A stretch of 64,000 nucleotides of DNA from Batkoa obscura (taxonomy: Eukaryota > Entomophthoromycota > Entomophthoromycetes > Entomophthorales > Batkoaceae): positions 1,922,001-1,986,000 of the forward strand of contig JASVEC010000004.1 in the NCBI GenBank assembly GCA_030770535.1, given 5' to 3'. Positions within the stretch are counted from its first letter, which is position 1. Each line of letters starts with the position of its first letter. The position numbers and the translations under genes were made by a program. Below the pieces are notes generated by a model. The model was given only the letters and a program-made list of their open reading frames with translations, was not told the origin of the DNA and did not search any database. This document shows, one piece after another, positions 21,863 to 37,854 of this stretch.

Positions 21863-22671
21863 AGAATTACATTTAATTAGCTATAGTGAAGTTTTAAAGT
21901 AAATAAAATTTTAAAAAACTGCTTTTACTAAGCTTTGTGGGGAAGCTATGTCTTTCTATTTCAGAATGTAACTTCTAGATTTTAAATTTATATCATATGA
22001 ATAGTTTGAGATTACTTAAATAGAGGTCAGTTAATGTTATATAGTTGAAAATTTGTGTATTTTATTGAGTAATTTTTATTAGTTATTTAGCATATAGTCA
22101 TAAGTAATGAAATGTAAATGTAAATGATATTTATCTTTAGAAAATAAGAGAACACTTTTCAAGTGAAATCTAAAGCATGCTGTTGGTAAAGATAGCATAC
22201 CAATTTTATTGTTAATATAATATACACTTAGCGTAAAAATAGTTGTGCTTTTTTATAATTTAGCGAATTTGAAATACTTTAAAATGTAAATGTTACCTAT
22301 AATAAAACAGCTAACTTTAAAAAATCTGGGTTGGATGTTTACTTTTAATAGTTTATTAATAACTTAGTTTAAGGTGATGACTACTTTACTATTGTTTTGA
22401 TATTTGATCGAAACTATTCTTTTTAACGTAACGTCAATATATAAGTATAACATGACTAAGTTTAATCAACTTTTTCACTAGAACATAAAACCTATATTAT
22501 AGTTCCAACCTCAATAAAATTGTATAGAATAACAAACTTAGAATTCTACAAACAATTTATTTTGCTTAAGATAAAAAATTATTAATTTTATAGAAAACAA
22601 GCCTATTTAAGTAACAAAACATAACTTTGAGTTTAGTGCAGCAAACCTAAAACTAAAAGCTTAGCACAACT
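21863..22671. other. Convergent intergenic region between RER1 and CK2 alpha
   Basis: About 810 bp, AT-rich. No gene, repeat or RNA recognised. Confidence 0.5.
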
Positions 22672-24077
22672 TTAATTATCAATATCCGCCATATCACTTG
22701 TAATATTCGATCCTGGGTTCCTAATTGGTTCAAAGTAAGGGTGTGCCATAGCCTCAGTAGGGGTCAATCTTTCCTATTTAGTTTGTCAATTAACGCTTTT
22801 TGAAATCTTAAACATTTTTACTTGATGGTCGTAACGGAGTAGCTTGTCTAAATAATCTATCGCTGCATTAGACACTAACTTTTGGTTTTCCGGAGTTATG
22901 AACTTGCTCCATGGTTTAAGTGGATACCTAATTTTTGAATTAAAGCACCTTCTAAGTGATATTTATGACAAACTTACCTTCCGAGAATTTCATCGTATCT
23001 GCGATCAAGTTTAATCTTATATTTATCTATGTAATCAAATAATTTCTCAGTTCCTAATACTTTGGCGATTTTGACAAGTTGGTCATAATTATCCGAGCCT
23101 ATTATATTAATTATTTAATATCAATTTTAACTTGTTTCTATGAATTTCATACCATGAAAGAAAGGCTCTTTACGGAAGATCTATACTTTTTTTAGTATTT
23201 AATTCTAAAAGGAAAAAACTTAATTACCATGCTGGCAAGCATACACCCAACACTCCACATGTCTAAAGAATAATCATACATTTGGAAATCAACTAAAAGT
23301 TCTGGACCTTTAAAATAACGTGAAGCAACTCTTACATTATATTCCATTTTAGGGTGATAAAATTCAGCAAGGCCCCAATCAATAAGACGAAGCTATATCT
23401 GATATTAATTATGCCATTAAAATATGTTATTCTTTACCTTTCTTTTAGAATGGTCAATCATTACGTTATGTGGCTTTACATCTCTATGCATAATACCACG
23501 AGAATGGCAGAAATCAAGGGCCTTTGAAATTCAATATTTATACAAAAATAATAAATCGACTCACCTTAAGCAACTCATACATATAATAACGGATATCATA
23601 ATCGGTGAAAGTACCATAAAGCACTTTAAAATCAGTATTTGCTACATGTTCAAAAATTAAAGCCGGAGTTTTGGCCTTTAAAAATTAGCATTTAGCATGG
23701 ATTTCTTAAACCAAAAATTACCGCTGGGTCCCTAACAATATCCAAAAGTCCAATGATGTTGACTCCACCAGCTAAGTTTTGTAAGATCTTGATCTCTCTC
23801 TTAATCTTCTTCTTTTTTACTGGTTTCAAAACTTTGATAATACATTTTTCTCTTGTGTTGGGATTTACTCCTTCAAATACTTCCGAATATTTACCACGGC
23901 CTACTTTTTTGCAGATCTCGTAGTTGTCTTGTTCTCTGAATAGATTTTATAAATAAAGTCACATGTATAATTGGTGGTAACTTACCCCCAGCTGATAGCT
24001 AAATTTTCGTAATCCCAATACTCGTTTGGAAGCTTGGATAGTACATCCGTATACTCACGAGCTACACTCTCAATCAT
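22672..24077 (-). CDS. Casein kinase 2 catalytic (alpha) subunit
   Basis: A constitutive Ser/Thr kinase phosphorylating acidic sites. Nine exons: 23986-24077, 23722-23935, 23565-23675, 23438-23521, 23228-23392, 23153-23180, 22978-23098, 22822-22927, 22672-22773; 340 residues. Motifs: [20 protein letters not shown], glycine loop [11 protein letters not shown], the CK2-specific basic cluster [15 protein letters not shown], catalytic loop [22 protein letters not shown] in place of the usual DFG, and [14 protein letters not shown]. The C-terminus [19 protein letters not shown] is characteristic. One exon is just 28 nt. It is divergent from the ER chaperone gene, with 169 bp between start codons. 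Confidence 0.97.
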
Positions 24078-24246
24078 AATGCTAGAGATAAAAAATTTGC
24101 CTAAAATTTTTATTCCTTATGGATTAATATGGCAGCAATTTCTTAAGTTATGGGATAAATTAAGAAAAGCCAATCAAATTTTAACTCGTAGATTTACTAA
24201 AATTTATAAACAAAAAAATTATGTTCGAGATGCTTTATTTAACATT
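24078..24246. promoter_or_regulatory. Short divergent promoter region between CK2 alpha and the ER chaperone
   Basis: Only 169 bp separate the two start codons, so the two genes share or overlap their promoters. I do not see an unmistakable UPR element or TATA box; the assignment rests on geometry alone. Confidence 0.45.
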
Positions 24247-27200
24247 ATGAAAATAACATTCAACACAACTTTATACGGGCTTTTAATGCTCAGTGGCTTA
24301 TCAGTGGTCCAATCCGCGGTAATGTCAATCGATTTTGGTACTGAATGGATAAAGATAGGGTTAGTTAAACCATCCGTTCCGTTTGATATTGTACTTAACA
24401 GAGATTCTAAACGTAAAACTCAAGCGGTACTTACCATCCGTGGAACTGAGAGAACTTTTAGTGTCAATGGACAAGCATTGGTAAGCATGATATTAAGTTC
24501 GGCAATGTAAATCTAATATTTTTAAAGGGAATAAGGTTTCCTAAAGACTCATTTTATGACCTTAAATTAACTTTAGGTCAACATTTTGACTCAAAACAGA
24601 ACAGTCAGTATCGTAGCACCCACTGGAATCGAATTTCAAAAGCTGATAACAAAAATGTGACCTTATTTACGTCAGATAATGACTCGAAATATTTAGCTGA
24701 AGAACTTACTGCTATGCTTTTCCAATATGCCAGAGAAGAGGCTGAAATAACCGCTGGAGAAAAGATTAAAGACGTTGTGATTACAGTAAGTACCAAATGC
24801 TATATTGTTTTTAAAAATGTTATTAATATACGTATTAGATCCCACCATATTTCAACCAATATGAAAGACAAGCTATTTTAGACGCAGCAGAGATAGCTGA
24901 ATTAAAAGTTCTTAGCTTAGTTAGTGATGGAAGTGCAGTTGCATTAAACTATGCTATGACTAGAAAGTTTACCTCAGGCCCACAAAAGCATATTATTTAT
25001 GATATTGGATCTGGAAACTCGGTGGCTACTTTAGTCAATATTAAAGAAACTACAGCAAAGGAAGGAAAGTATAAAAGAAACATTACTTATACTTCAATAG
25101 AAGTGTTAGGTGTAGGATATGATAAAGAACTTGGCGGTAAATATTTTGATTCTAAAATCCAAAAGTTACTCATCGAGAGATTTACTTTAAATAATCCATC
25201 TTTATCTACTCCAATCACTGAATCCCCTCGTGCACTTGCTAAGCTCCTTAAAGATTCAACCAAAATGAAGCAAATATTGAGTGCCAATAATGATGCTTCA
25301 TTATCGGTATTATTATAATTATAGCAATTCTAACTTATATTTATATCTATTTTATTATAGATTGAGTCCCTCCATGAAGATGTAGATTTCAAATCAAAGA
25401 TTACTAGAGAGGAATTCGAAAAAGCTTCCGAAGATTTATTTGAAAGAGTACTTAACCCCATCAAAGACATTCTCGATTCATCCAAGTTGACTATTGTAAA
25501 CTAATATAAGTAGTATAAATAATATTTTTTAACATAAGCTATAGGACCAGATCGATTCCATTATCCTTGTTGGTGGTGGTGTTAGAATACCAAAAATTCA
25601 AGCTGCTCTTGTTAAGTTTGCAGGTGAAAAGAAAATTTCTCAAAGCGTTAATGGGGATGAGTCTGCTGCTATTGGTAAGTTAATTTTACTACTATACTGA
25701 AATATTATTTATATTATTTAACCAGGCGCAACTTTCCGTGGAGCATCCTTATCTAGTCAATTTAAAGTTAAAGATATTAGACTTAAAGAAGCAAACACTT
25801 ACCCAATTGAAGCTGTTATAACTCCAGTTAACAAAGGTAATAAGCCTTATATTTCAAAACTTATTCTAAAAAGTAAATAGATGTTGGAGAGAAAATAACT
25901 GTATCTATTATCAATTCAAACCAAGCTGCTTTTGAGCATAAATTTATGCCTATTAAATTCAATTCAGATTTTGATTTCACACTCCAATACCCTGAAAGCC
26001 TTACTTCAATTAAAGAGTAAGTTGTATTTTATTATAAAAAATTACATTTATTGATTCCTATTTTAGAGAATATGGCTGTCATCAGCTTGGTGAAGCTACT
26101 GTTCGTGGAATTGATGAAAATTTAAAGAAATTAAAAGATAGAATCGTTGGAGAACCCAAAGTACGTGTTTTAGTATCTATCTCTACTGCTGGTATTGTTT
26201 CCACACCAAAAGCACAATTGGTACTCCAACTCACACCTTTGGAAAAGCCATCTGAAAGTAAAATAACTTCATTTTATTTAATTAGTTTAAATTAAACTAT
26301 TTTTAGCCCCTGAATCTGTAACTAATACTGAGGATGCTAAAGAATCAGCAAATGTAATTGATTTTTAATTAGTTTAGATGTGTTTTAATATGATTGTTTT
26401 AGGCTACTGAAACAAACAAAGAAGATTCTAAAAAGACAGTAATTGAAAAGATTCAATTAGAGCTAAAATATACTCCAACTTGTTTCCTTCCAATGAATAA
26501 ACAAGAGATCAAAGAAGCTTCTAATAAGTAAGTCTTACAGTTTGTTTATTGTAATTTTCTAACAACTTTTATAGATTAGCTGAACTCAATAGGATTGATA
26601 AAGAAAGATATGTACGCGATGAAGCTTTAAATAGCCTTGAGTCCTTTATCTATTCAAATGATTATTTTATTGAAAGCGAAGAAATTGTTGAAATCACTAC
26701 ATCAGAAGAACGTGAGAAATTAGAAAAAGCGGTTATTTCAGCTTCTGAATGGTTGTTAGAGAACTCAGGTGCTACTAAAAATGAGTTTGTTAAAAAGCTT
26801 AAAGAATTACAGTAATTATTTAAAGGATCATAATATGTTAAAATATCTAATTTTTATTATAGGACTATTAAAACCCCAATTGAATTGCGCCGTAAAGAAA
26901 TTGATAATCGACCAAAAGCAATCGAAAGTCTTGAAGAGACATTAAATAGTGTTGAAGTTTATGTAGATAAACTAGTTCAAAATCTTACCATGGAACATAA
27001 AGAAATTCTAGCTCCAGTCTATAAAGAAATTCAAGATGAAGCTTCAGCAACTAAATCATGGTTAAAAGAAAAAGTAGAACAACAAGCTAAACTTGCAAGT
27101 TATCAAGAACCTATTTTATTATCTAAAGATATTGAAAGCAGACATAAAAAATTAGATGATCTTAAATTTAAATTAGTTGCTAAAATTGTTTCCCTTCCTA

Positions 27201-27388
27201 AACCTCAAGAAAGTTCAAATGCTTCGAAAGATAAAGATGATTCCACTGTACACACTTCTAATACTGAAAAAACTGAAAGTAGTAATGAGGATGAGCCTAG
27301 TACCAAATCCAATAAAGAGGATGCTGAATCAAAACCTATTGAATCAGACAAAAAAGAAAGTGCTAAAGATGAAAAGGATGAGCTTTAA
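24247..27388 (+). CDS. LHS1: ER-lumen Hsp70-like chaperone (Lhs1/HYOU1/Grp170 family)
   Basis: A large Hsp110-type Hsp70 of the ER lumen that acts as nucleotide exchange factor for BiP. Twelve exons: 24247-24480, 24528-24785, 24839-25306, 25361-25495, 25545-25674, 25726-25836, 25881-26016, 26067-26257, 26307-26353, 26403-26527, 26575-26811, 26863-27388; 865 residues. Signal peptide KITFNTTLYGLLMLSGLSVV at the start, then VMSIDFGTEWIKIGLV (phosphate-1 loop). Later come IYDIGSGNSVATLV and ILVGGGVRIPKIQ. The C-terminal part is helical and ends in a Ser/Glu/Lys-rich tail with a terminal KDEL retrieval signal. The upstream in-frame extension to 24034 is antisense to CK2 alpha and was not used. Confidence 0.93.
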
Positions 27389-27559
27389 AGTGAGTCTTGA
27401 ACCCTATATTTAGAAATAAAAAGTCGCACAAGTTTACATTCTAGGATAAAGTGTTATGTTTCTTTTCTTATTAAATTAGTAGCCAAATTTTACTCTGATA
27501 TGACAACCGTCGTTTTTAAAAGATGAGCTGCTAATTTAAAGTAAACTTCAAAGATTAGC

Positions 27560-27665
27560 ATATGGGGATGTATTTTTGTGCTTAAGAATTTTACTAACAA
27601 CTTTTTCACTCAAATAGCGCTTAAAAGATGGAAAAAGTAATAAAGCCAAAAAAACGCCCCCATAT
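27560..27665 (-). mobile_element. Palindromic MITE-like element, left member of a head-to-head pair
   Basis: Ends ATATGGGGATGT and ACGCCCCCATAT, reverse-orientation core. Its last five bases CATAT are also the first bases of the next element. Confidence 0.87.
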
Positions 27666-27761
27666 GAGAATGTTTTTTTGATTTCATCACTTTTTCCATT
27701 TTTTAAGCGCTATTTGAGTGGAAAGATTGTTAGTAAAATTCTTAAAAACACATCCCCATAT
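27661..27761 (+). mobile_element. Palindromic MITE-like element, right member of the pair
   Basis: Ends ATATGAGAATGTTTTTTTGA and ACATCCCCATAT, with the forward core TTTTTTAAGCGCTATTTGAG. It directly abuts the reverse-oriented copy on its left. Confidence 0.87.
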
Positions 27762-27897
27762 AATTTAAAACCCTATCAAATACAGCTCTAACTCAAAAAT
27801 ATAAAGCTTAAATGATAAATTTAAATTCAATATTCAAAATAAAAAACAAATAATAAATGATACTACAAAATTTAATTAGAGTTAACACGTTACTAGC

Positions 27898-30029
27898 TTA
27901 CTCGATAAGATTTGGTGAAGGAATATAGAAGGTAAGTAAACCTGCAATAATCGAAGATACACCACCAATACGAAGCAAAAGTCCAACCGGTTCTGGATAT
28001 TTATTTACATTTGAATCAGCGCTGTTATCGTATTTTAAATCAACTGAATTACTCTTAAATAGAGCATTTTTATACTTTGAATCCTTTTCCAACTCATAAT
28101 TAGTAAGTGGAATATAAATACTTGAAGGAAGTAATTGTTTGTAAGTCTTAGTAATAACTTGTGCTTTTTCATGGGAAACATCGTCTGCAGAAGTACCATA
28201 AAAATAGAATACAAATGTGGAAAAAAAATTGACAATAAATTGAGGTAATACAATATAAATATTATGAACACCTAAAACTAATCCTGCATCAAGTTCCAGT
28301 TCCTCCTCACTACTATTGACTCCGCTACTATTGGATGTATTTGCTAAACCATCGGGTTGAATTTGGTGATTATGATGATTAGCTTTAGAAACCAAAATAC
28401 GTGTAAATTCACCAATTATTGAAAATGGGGCCCACATCATAATTGCCCAAGAGACTCCACAAGTGGCTATAATAAACGTAACTGAGAATATAGAATTTAC
28501 AAAATAACCAGAGAGCATCAAGATACCGAACAGAAAATGAGATAAGGCAAATAAGACTCTTATGTTTAAAAAGGAAAATAATTTTGAAATTATATTACTT
28601 TCATTGGCAATAGGTGGTGACTCTAAAGCATCATTTATAACCACTCCATTAAGAGTTTGATTACGATGATGAGCTACTTCATTGAATGTAATTGCTGGTA
28701 ATATAAAGGAAGCAACTAAAGATACAATGGAATATAAGAATAAAGCAAAGGATCCAACTTTAGCTGCTTCAACCAAAAAATCAGGTCTATTAGGATTTTC
28801 AGTTCTACTTAATACTTCTGCTACCCAAGTTGTACTATTTTTGTTAGTTTGATTCTTGACTCACTAAAATTACAGAACTACCTATAGAATAAAAACGGAA
28901 ACCAGCCTATCCATGCAAAAAATTGAACATTACATACTTTCTGAATACAATCGGGTAGATTCCTCAACGATTTAGCAATTCTCTTAAACACATATAAAGA
29001 AAACTTTAATATACTAAATAATATTAATAAATAGTTAACTAATACATCAGCTAAAAATGTACCTCAAATTCTCTAAACTATCACAATCACTTTCATATTG
29101 TTTTTCAATTGTATAAAAACAGGTAATAGCCAAAGTCATTGCAAAAAAAGTGGACGCCAAAATACAAAGTACTTTCATTTGACTGGACCCTAAATAAGGA
29201 AATATCTTAGGTAAGTCAACAAAGCCAACAAAATAACCAATGATATTTCCAATGCCAATCATTCGGCTTGCATAAGCATTGGCTATCTCTTGTTGTTCCA
29301 ATGGGGAAACATCTACGATCAAAGCTCTTAAACATGCTTGCACAGCATTGATTGAAAAGTCCAATAAATAGAAGCCTAATGAAGCTACCAGTAATACATT
29401 TGTATTATAATTCTGATAAAATGATTATTTTAATTATTTTTAAATTATAAAATAAACTTACATGTGATTTTGGTTTATGAAAAAAACTAACAATATCCTC
29501 AGTATAAGCAATTAATATCATAGATACCACTACAATTAAATAACCAGTGATAATAAATGGTCGCCTTCTTCCAAATTTACTCGTACTTTTATCACTTATA
29601 CATCCTACAACTGGTTGTACCAATAAACCTTTTAATATTCATTAGTTAAATCTTCCTTTCTTCTGTTTAGTCAAATTACCAGATAATGGACCAGCTAGCC
29701 AAACAATAGATAATATTGGTTTTGGCATACCTAAAGAAATTAAATATAATGTTCCATAACTAAAAGAAAAATTAGCTATTATAAGTGATAAATTTAATAT
29801 AAAATATACGCTAATTCAACGGTCCCTAAAAGAAATTAAATTAATAAATTCTTAATTTGAATGAATTTAAATTACAAGTAAATTGCATTCCAGCTAAAGC
29901 AATAGTTAAAGTGATCAACTTTAGAAATGAAAGTTCGTTTTCACCATCTCCTTTATTGCTTTTTCTACCTTCCAAAGATCCATAATTATTTGTTTTAATA
30001 AATAAATGATTTCTTTCTTGATCAAACAT
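27898..30029 (-). CDS. Sucrose/alpha-glucoside-type transporter (GPH/MFS, SUT-SLC45-like)
   Basis: Probably a proton-coupled disaccharide symporter of the plasma membrane. Seven exons: 29876-30029, 29810-29825 (16 nt), 29680-29759, 29462-29628, 29063-29412, 28882-28980, 27898-28834; 600 residues, 12 predicted helices. Family markers: [19 protein letters not shown] then [20 protein letters not shown] (the loop-2 signature of sucrose transporters), [17 protein letters not shown], and [20 protein letters not shown] followed by VAEVL. The central and late loops carry His/Asn- and Glu-rich stretches. The 16-nt exon encodes only parts of seven codons but is required for the helix-1 to helix-2 sequence to read through. 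The substrate is not decidable by sequence. Confidence 0.9.
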
Positions 30030-31479
30030 ATTTAAAAAATTAAAACAAAAAAATTAAAATACAGTGACTGTTTTTTATTTTGAGATGCTTTTTAAAAGAC
30101 ATTTTGAAATCTTAGGTTTTAACTGAAACTTCATTGGTTGGAAGTAAAATTTTCAAAGCCATTTTTTAAAATTAAGGTTTTGATTAACTTTATTCTACTC
30201 AAATAGGTTTAGGTTGTAATCTCAAGATTAAATAACTGTTATTATGAGATCACTTTTATATAGTTTAAGTGTTTTTATTGAAACTGAAATAGAACTTAGT
30301 TTATAAATTATAGTTTTTTAGTTGCTTCGTAAGGCTTTATAAAAAATGTCAAAAAAGTAAGACATTTCAAGGTGAAATTTTTAATAAATTTTTACCCCTT
30401 TAATTAATTTTTGATATTTTTAAAAAAGTCAAAAGTTGCTACCTAGTTTACGTTAGCATTGAACTTTATATCAATATTTTAGGACAAACAAAACAAGTCT
30501 AACAATTAATAAGACTTTAAAATGTTAACCTTTTTATTAATATTTTAAGTAATTTTTATTGATGATACAAACATTACATTTTTATATTGAATTTGAAGTT
30601 ATCAAATAAAGTTTTTATTCTATATAATTTAGTTGTAATCACTTCGATTTTTTTTATTAAAAAATTAATTCAGATTAGGATTTCATAATTTCGACATATG
30701 AGGAGAGGATGTTTTTTATAGTTTCATCACTTTTTACATTTTTAAGTGCTATTTGAGTGGAAAAGGCTACTAGTAAAATTCTTAAACGAAAAAAATCCTC
30801 ATATTGAAAACTTATAAAATCAAAAAATAAGTTAATATTTTATAAAACTTTTGATATTAATAAGATATAGGATGTTTTTGTTCATTAATATCGAAATGCA
30901 ACACTTTCTAAATAGTTCACTTACTTTTCTTTTTATTTTGGAAGGCAGTTGACACCTTTATTTTATCTCAAATCATCATACTCTTATTCCAAATTGTTCT
31001 TGTTTTTTGTCTTTTGATTAAATATTTTAAATTATATACAAAACTTTCTATACATGTTATTTAGACAATCAGCAATACAATATTATAATATACAATAAGT
31101 TCATTATCATAGTATATAATCAATTTATTTTTGTTATTCTTTTTATTATATACTTTTAATTAGCTTTTTAACATATAAATGTATAAAATAAAAAGCTAGA
31201 AAAAAAGCGAAGTAAATTAATTAAATCCATTTAATATAGGAATTTCAAAAGAAAGTTAAAAATGCGAACAAAAATTGTCTATAAATGTCTAAAAGCTCCA
31301 AGATTCTATTTTTGATCGAATCTATTTATGATTAAGTTAGTTAAAATAAGGAGCATTTATAAATTGAAAGTATAGAAATGAATTTAAGGTTTATAATTTA
31401 CAACTCTATTCTTTTTGATTCTTAATTACTTTTATATTATAATCACTATAGATTATAAACGATTCCTTTACCAACTTCA
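30030..31479. other. Intergenic, one decayed MITE-like element
   Basis: 1.45 kb of AT-rich spacer between divergently transcribed genes; only the element at 30695-30804 was recognised. Confidence 0.55.
30695..30804 (+). mobile_element. Palindromic MITE-like element, decayed
   Basis: Left end ATATGAGGAGAGGATGTTTT, core TTTTTAAGTGCTATTTGAG, right end AAATCCTCATAT. Several substitutions and a small insertion suggest an older copy. Confidence 0.78.
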
Positions 31480-32976
31480 ATGTTCAATATTTTATTCTTA
31501 TTCACTTTCTATCTAACTTCACTAGTTGCACAACAACCAGCAGTGTATGGAGGAGGTTGTGGTATTATTGATGATATATTATATCATGTAGGAGGTAGTA
31601 CTATTGATACAAAAACAAATAAAGTCGAAGGTATACCAATTAAAGAAGCATATTCCTTAAACTTAAAAGAAGGGTTTAAATTAAAAGATTCCATGTATGC
31701 ACCATGGAAATCATTAACTGAAAATAGTTCACCAATAGCTCATGCAGCAGGTGTTGCAGTTCATCAAGCTAGTAAATCAATATTTATGTTTGGTGGTATG
31801 TATACTAAGAGTAAAGATTCATTTCAAGTATTTGATACTAAAAATAAAAAATGGCATAATAATCAAGAGGCAGTTAATAAGTTTTATATTGATCCATTAT
31901 CAGATGGAACTAAAATGGAAAATTCGTTTTATATCTCTACCTTTACTGTAGATGATAGAAATGAAAACAAATATTATCATTATGGTGGAGTAGTTTTAAA
32001 CAATAACGAAACATTTGCAGAAGCTAGAGGGGCGTTATCCGTATTTGATGCTAAAACTAATCAATGGTCATGGCCAAATAATAATCTAGCTAAAATTAAA
32101 TCTCATACAGCTCAATTTTTTAAAAGCAAATTATTTATATTAGGTGGGGTTCAATTTGAAAATGATAATCTAATGCCATTAAATATAGTAACAATCTTTG
32201 ATTTATCTTCGTTAAAATGGGAAAATAAAACAATTAAAGGAGAAACACCCAGTCCACGTCTTGGTTTAAAATCCCAAATAATTGACAATAATTTAATAAT
32301 AGTTGGCGGAGCTAGTAATATGGACATAACTCAATTTCCCAATTCCGATATTTTTATATTAAATTTAAATGATTTAAATAACTTAAAATGGCAAAAAATA
32401 ACAATTAATGGCTTTATTCAAGCTTTTTTACCTTGTTTAGCTTATTATAATGAACATTTAATATTTTCTTTTGGTTATCATGAATCAATTAGTGCAAACA
32501 CTCAACTTATTAATACCAAAACTTGGAAATTGGTGGAGGAATTACCTCCAAATGATTCATCAAAAGGTAACGATGTAAGTAAGAAAGATATCAAAGTAGA
32601 AGATAGTAATGATAATAATAACACTGAAGAAAGTTCACTTAATTTACCTGCTATTATTGGTGGTTCTATAGGTGGAGCAATATTTATATTATTAACTATA
32701 TTAATAGTATGGTATTTATTACGTAAGAAACAAAATAAATCAGATGTACAACCTAGTATTGATTTAGATCATGAAAAAGGATATGAGCCACCCAAATTAT
32801 TACAAGCTCAAATATGGGTAGATAAACCAACTGTTATTGAAGAACCGTCGTTTAGTTTATCAACAGATACTCATTTACCTGATTTTGATGATGATATTCA
32901 TTTTTTATCTAGTGAAAATCCCTCTTCTTTAATTAATTCTAAAACAAGATCCACTTTAAATAATTCTTATAATTAA
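31480..32976 (+). CDS. Secreted Kelch-repeat type-I membrane protein 1
   Basis: 498 residues, intronless. Signal peptide at 1-18 (MFNILFLFTFYLTSLVAQ). The ectodomain starts with YGGGCGIIDDILYHVGGS and carries Kelch-type blades (FMFGGMYTKSK, YYHYGGVVLN, LFILGGVQFEN, NLIIVGGASN). A short Asp/Asn-rich stalk precedes a single helix at about 389-412 (AIIGGSIGGAIFILLTILIV). The basic RKKQNK follows, and then a cytoplasmic tail of about 85 residues with LLQAQIWVDKP and LSTDTHLPDFDDDI. The same architecture and tail motif occur in the gene at 61061 and the pseudogene at 40323. The galactose-oxidase-like propeller may bind sugar or protein; no catalytic site is claimed. Confidence 0.85.
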   Translation: MFNILFLFTFYLTSLVAQQPAVYGGGCGIIDDILYHVGGSTIDTKTNKVEGIPIKEAYSLNLKEGFKLKDSMYAPWKSLTENSSPIAHAAGVAVHQASKSIFMFGGMYTKSKDSFQVFDTKNKKWHNNQEAVNKFYIDPLSDGTKMENSFYISTFTVDDRNENKYYHYGGVVLNNNETFAEARGALSVFDAKTNQWSWPNNNLAKIKSHTAQFFKSKLFILGGVQFENDNLMPLNIVTIFDLSSLKWENKTIKGETPSPRLGLKSQIIDNNLIIVGGASNMDITQFPNSDIFILNLNDLNNLKWQKITINGFIQAFLPCLAYYNEHLIFSFGYHESISANTQLINTKTWKLVEELPPNDSSKGNDVSKKDIKVEDSNDNNNTEESSLNLPAIIGGSIGGAIFILLTILIVWYLLRKKQNKSDVQPSIDLDHEKGYEPPKLLQAQIWVDKPTVIEEPSFSLSTDTHLPDFDDDIHFLSSENPSSLINSKTRSTLNNSYN

Positions 32977-33542
32977 ATTAAATTAAATAGTTGTTTATTT
33001 ATAATTTTTATTTTATTTTATTTTATTTTATTTTATTTTTTGAATTAGCTTGCATTTAGATGTTTTTTGTTTTTTTAAATTTGTTGGTAATATTTTTATA
33101 TTAATTCGATAGTTGTATAAAAAATAGAAGTTTTTGATTCACATTAAAGAATTTAGAAACAAATTAAAAGAAACAAGTAGCATCTAAATGCAATTAGTTC
33201 TAAATCAATTTTTTTTGCTAAATGATTTTTATCTTTTATTAATATATTAATAATATTAGTACTTTATAGCCACTTTTACATAATATAAAAAAATATTATT
33301 TAAGAGCAGTAATGTAAAAGAAATAACTTACATTTAAATAAAAATAACAGAGTATTTAAGAAATAATCCTTTTAAAGATAAAAGTCAATAATCTTATAAA
33401 AAAAGATCTTATTATCCAAATTAAAAACTTGAAAGCGATTGGAGCTTAAATTAATGATCTAATTTAAGTAAATTCAAATTTGTTTTTGAAGTACTTTTGG
33501 TAGTTCAACTAATTTTGAAATTCTTCTAATATCAGTTATAAG
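32977..33542. other. Spacer with a TTTTA microsatellite
   Basis: 566 bp. Immediately after the Kelch stop there is a run of about six TTTTA units (33008-33040). Otherwise nothing recognised; the right end is the promoter side of the ISWI gene. Confidence 0.6.
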
Positions 33543-37433
<3,891 letters not shown>

Positions 37434-37551
37434 AGCAAGTTTTATAAAAATAAAAATAAAAATGTATAAAGATAGAAATTTATTTTTTGAAAATATTGAA
37501 ATTTTTTAATATTTCGTTTAATAAGTTTAAAAGTTTGATGTAAAATTTAAG

Positions 37552-37655
37552 GCATGAACCAGCATGAGGTTACGAACTATTTGCTCAAATACTAACAATT
37601 TTTCAATAGCTACTAGTAATTGAGCAAACGGCTCGTAACCTCATACTGGTTCACA
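37552..37655. repeat. Hairpin with about 42-bp arms
   Basis: The left arm begins TGAACCAGCATGAGGTTACG and the right arm contains its near complement CGTAACCTCATACTGGTTCA. The pairing continues inward through TTTGCTCAAATACTA against TAGTAATTGAGCAAA with few mismatches. The loop is about 17-20 bp. It ends 7 bp before a palindromic MITE-like element and is unrelated to it. Confidence 0.85.
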
Positions 37656-37662
37656 TCTTTAA

Positions 37663-37771
37663 ATATTTGAGGATGTTTTTTTTGGTTTCATTACTTTTTC
37701 CGTTTTTTAAGCGCTATTTGAGCGGAAAGATTGTTAGTAAAATTCTTAAACAAAAAAATACATCCCCATAT
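37663..37771 (+). mobile_element. Palindromic MITE-like element, left arm of an inverted pair
   Basis: Ends ATATTTGAGGATGTTTTTTT and ACATCCCCATAT. The left end is atypical (TTGAGG instead of ATGGGG) and is mirrored by the right end of the element at 37855. Confidence 0.86.
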
Positions 37772-37854
37772 GTAAATTCGAATTAGATTTATATTTTCAA
37801 TTTACTTTTTCGTTCACTTTTTATATAGTATACATTTTAAAAAATAGTCAACAA

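Larger units (their letters stand above)
27389..27897. other. Convergent spacer holding two abutting MITE-like elements
   Basis: 509 bp between the 3' ends of the chaperone and the transporter genes. Apart from the two elements at 27560-27761 nothing is recognised. Confidence 0.6.

Noticed and set aside
23424-23660. 78-codon plus-strand frame
   Set aside because: Antisense to CK2 alpha exons and introns.
24034-24246. N-terminal extension of the ER chaperone frame
   Set aside because: It overlaps the CK2 alpha start antisense and would bury the clear signal peptide that begins at 24247.
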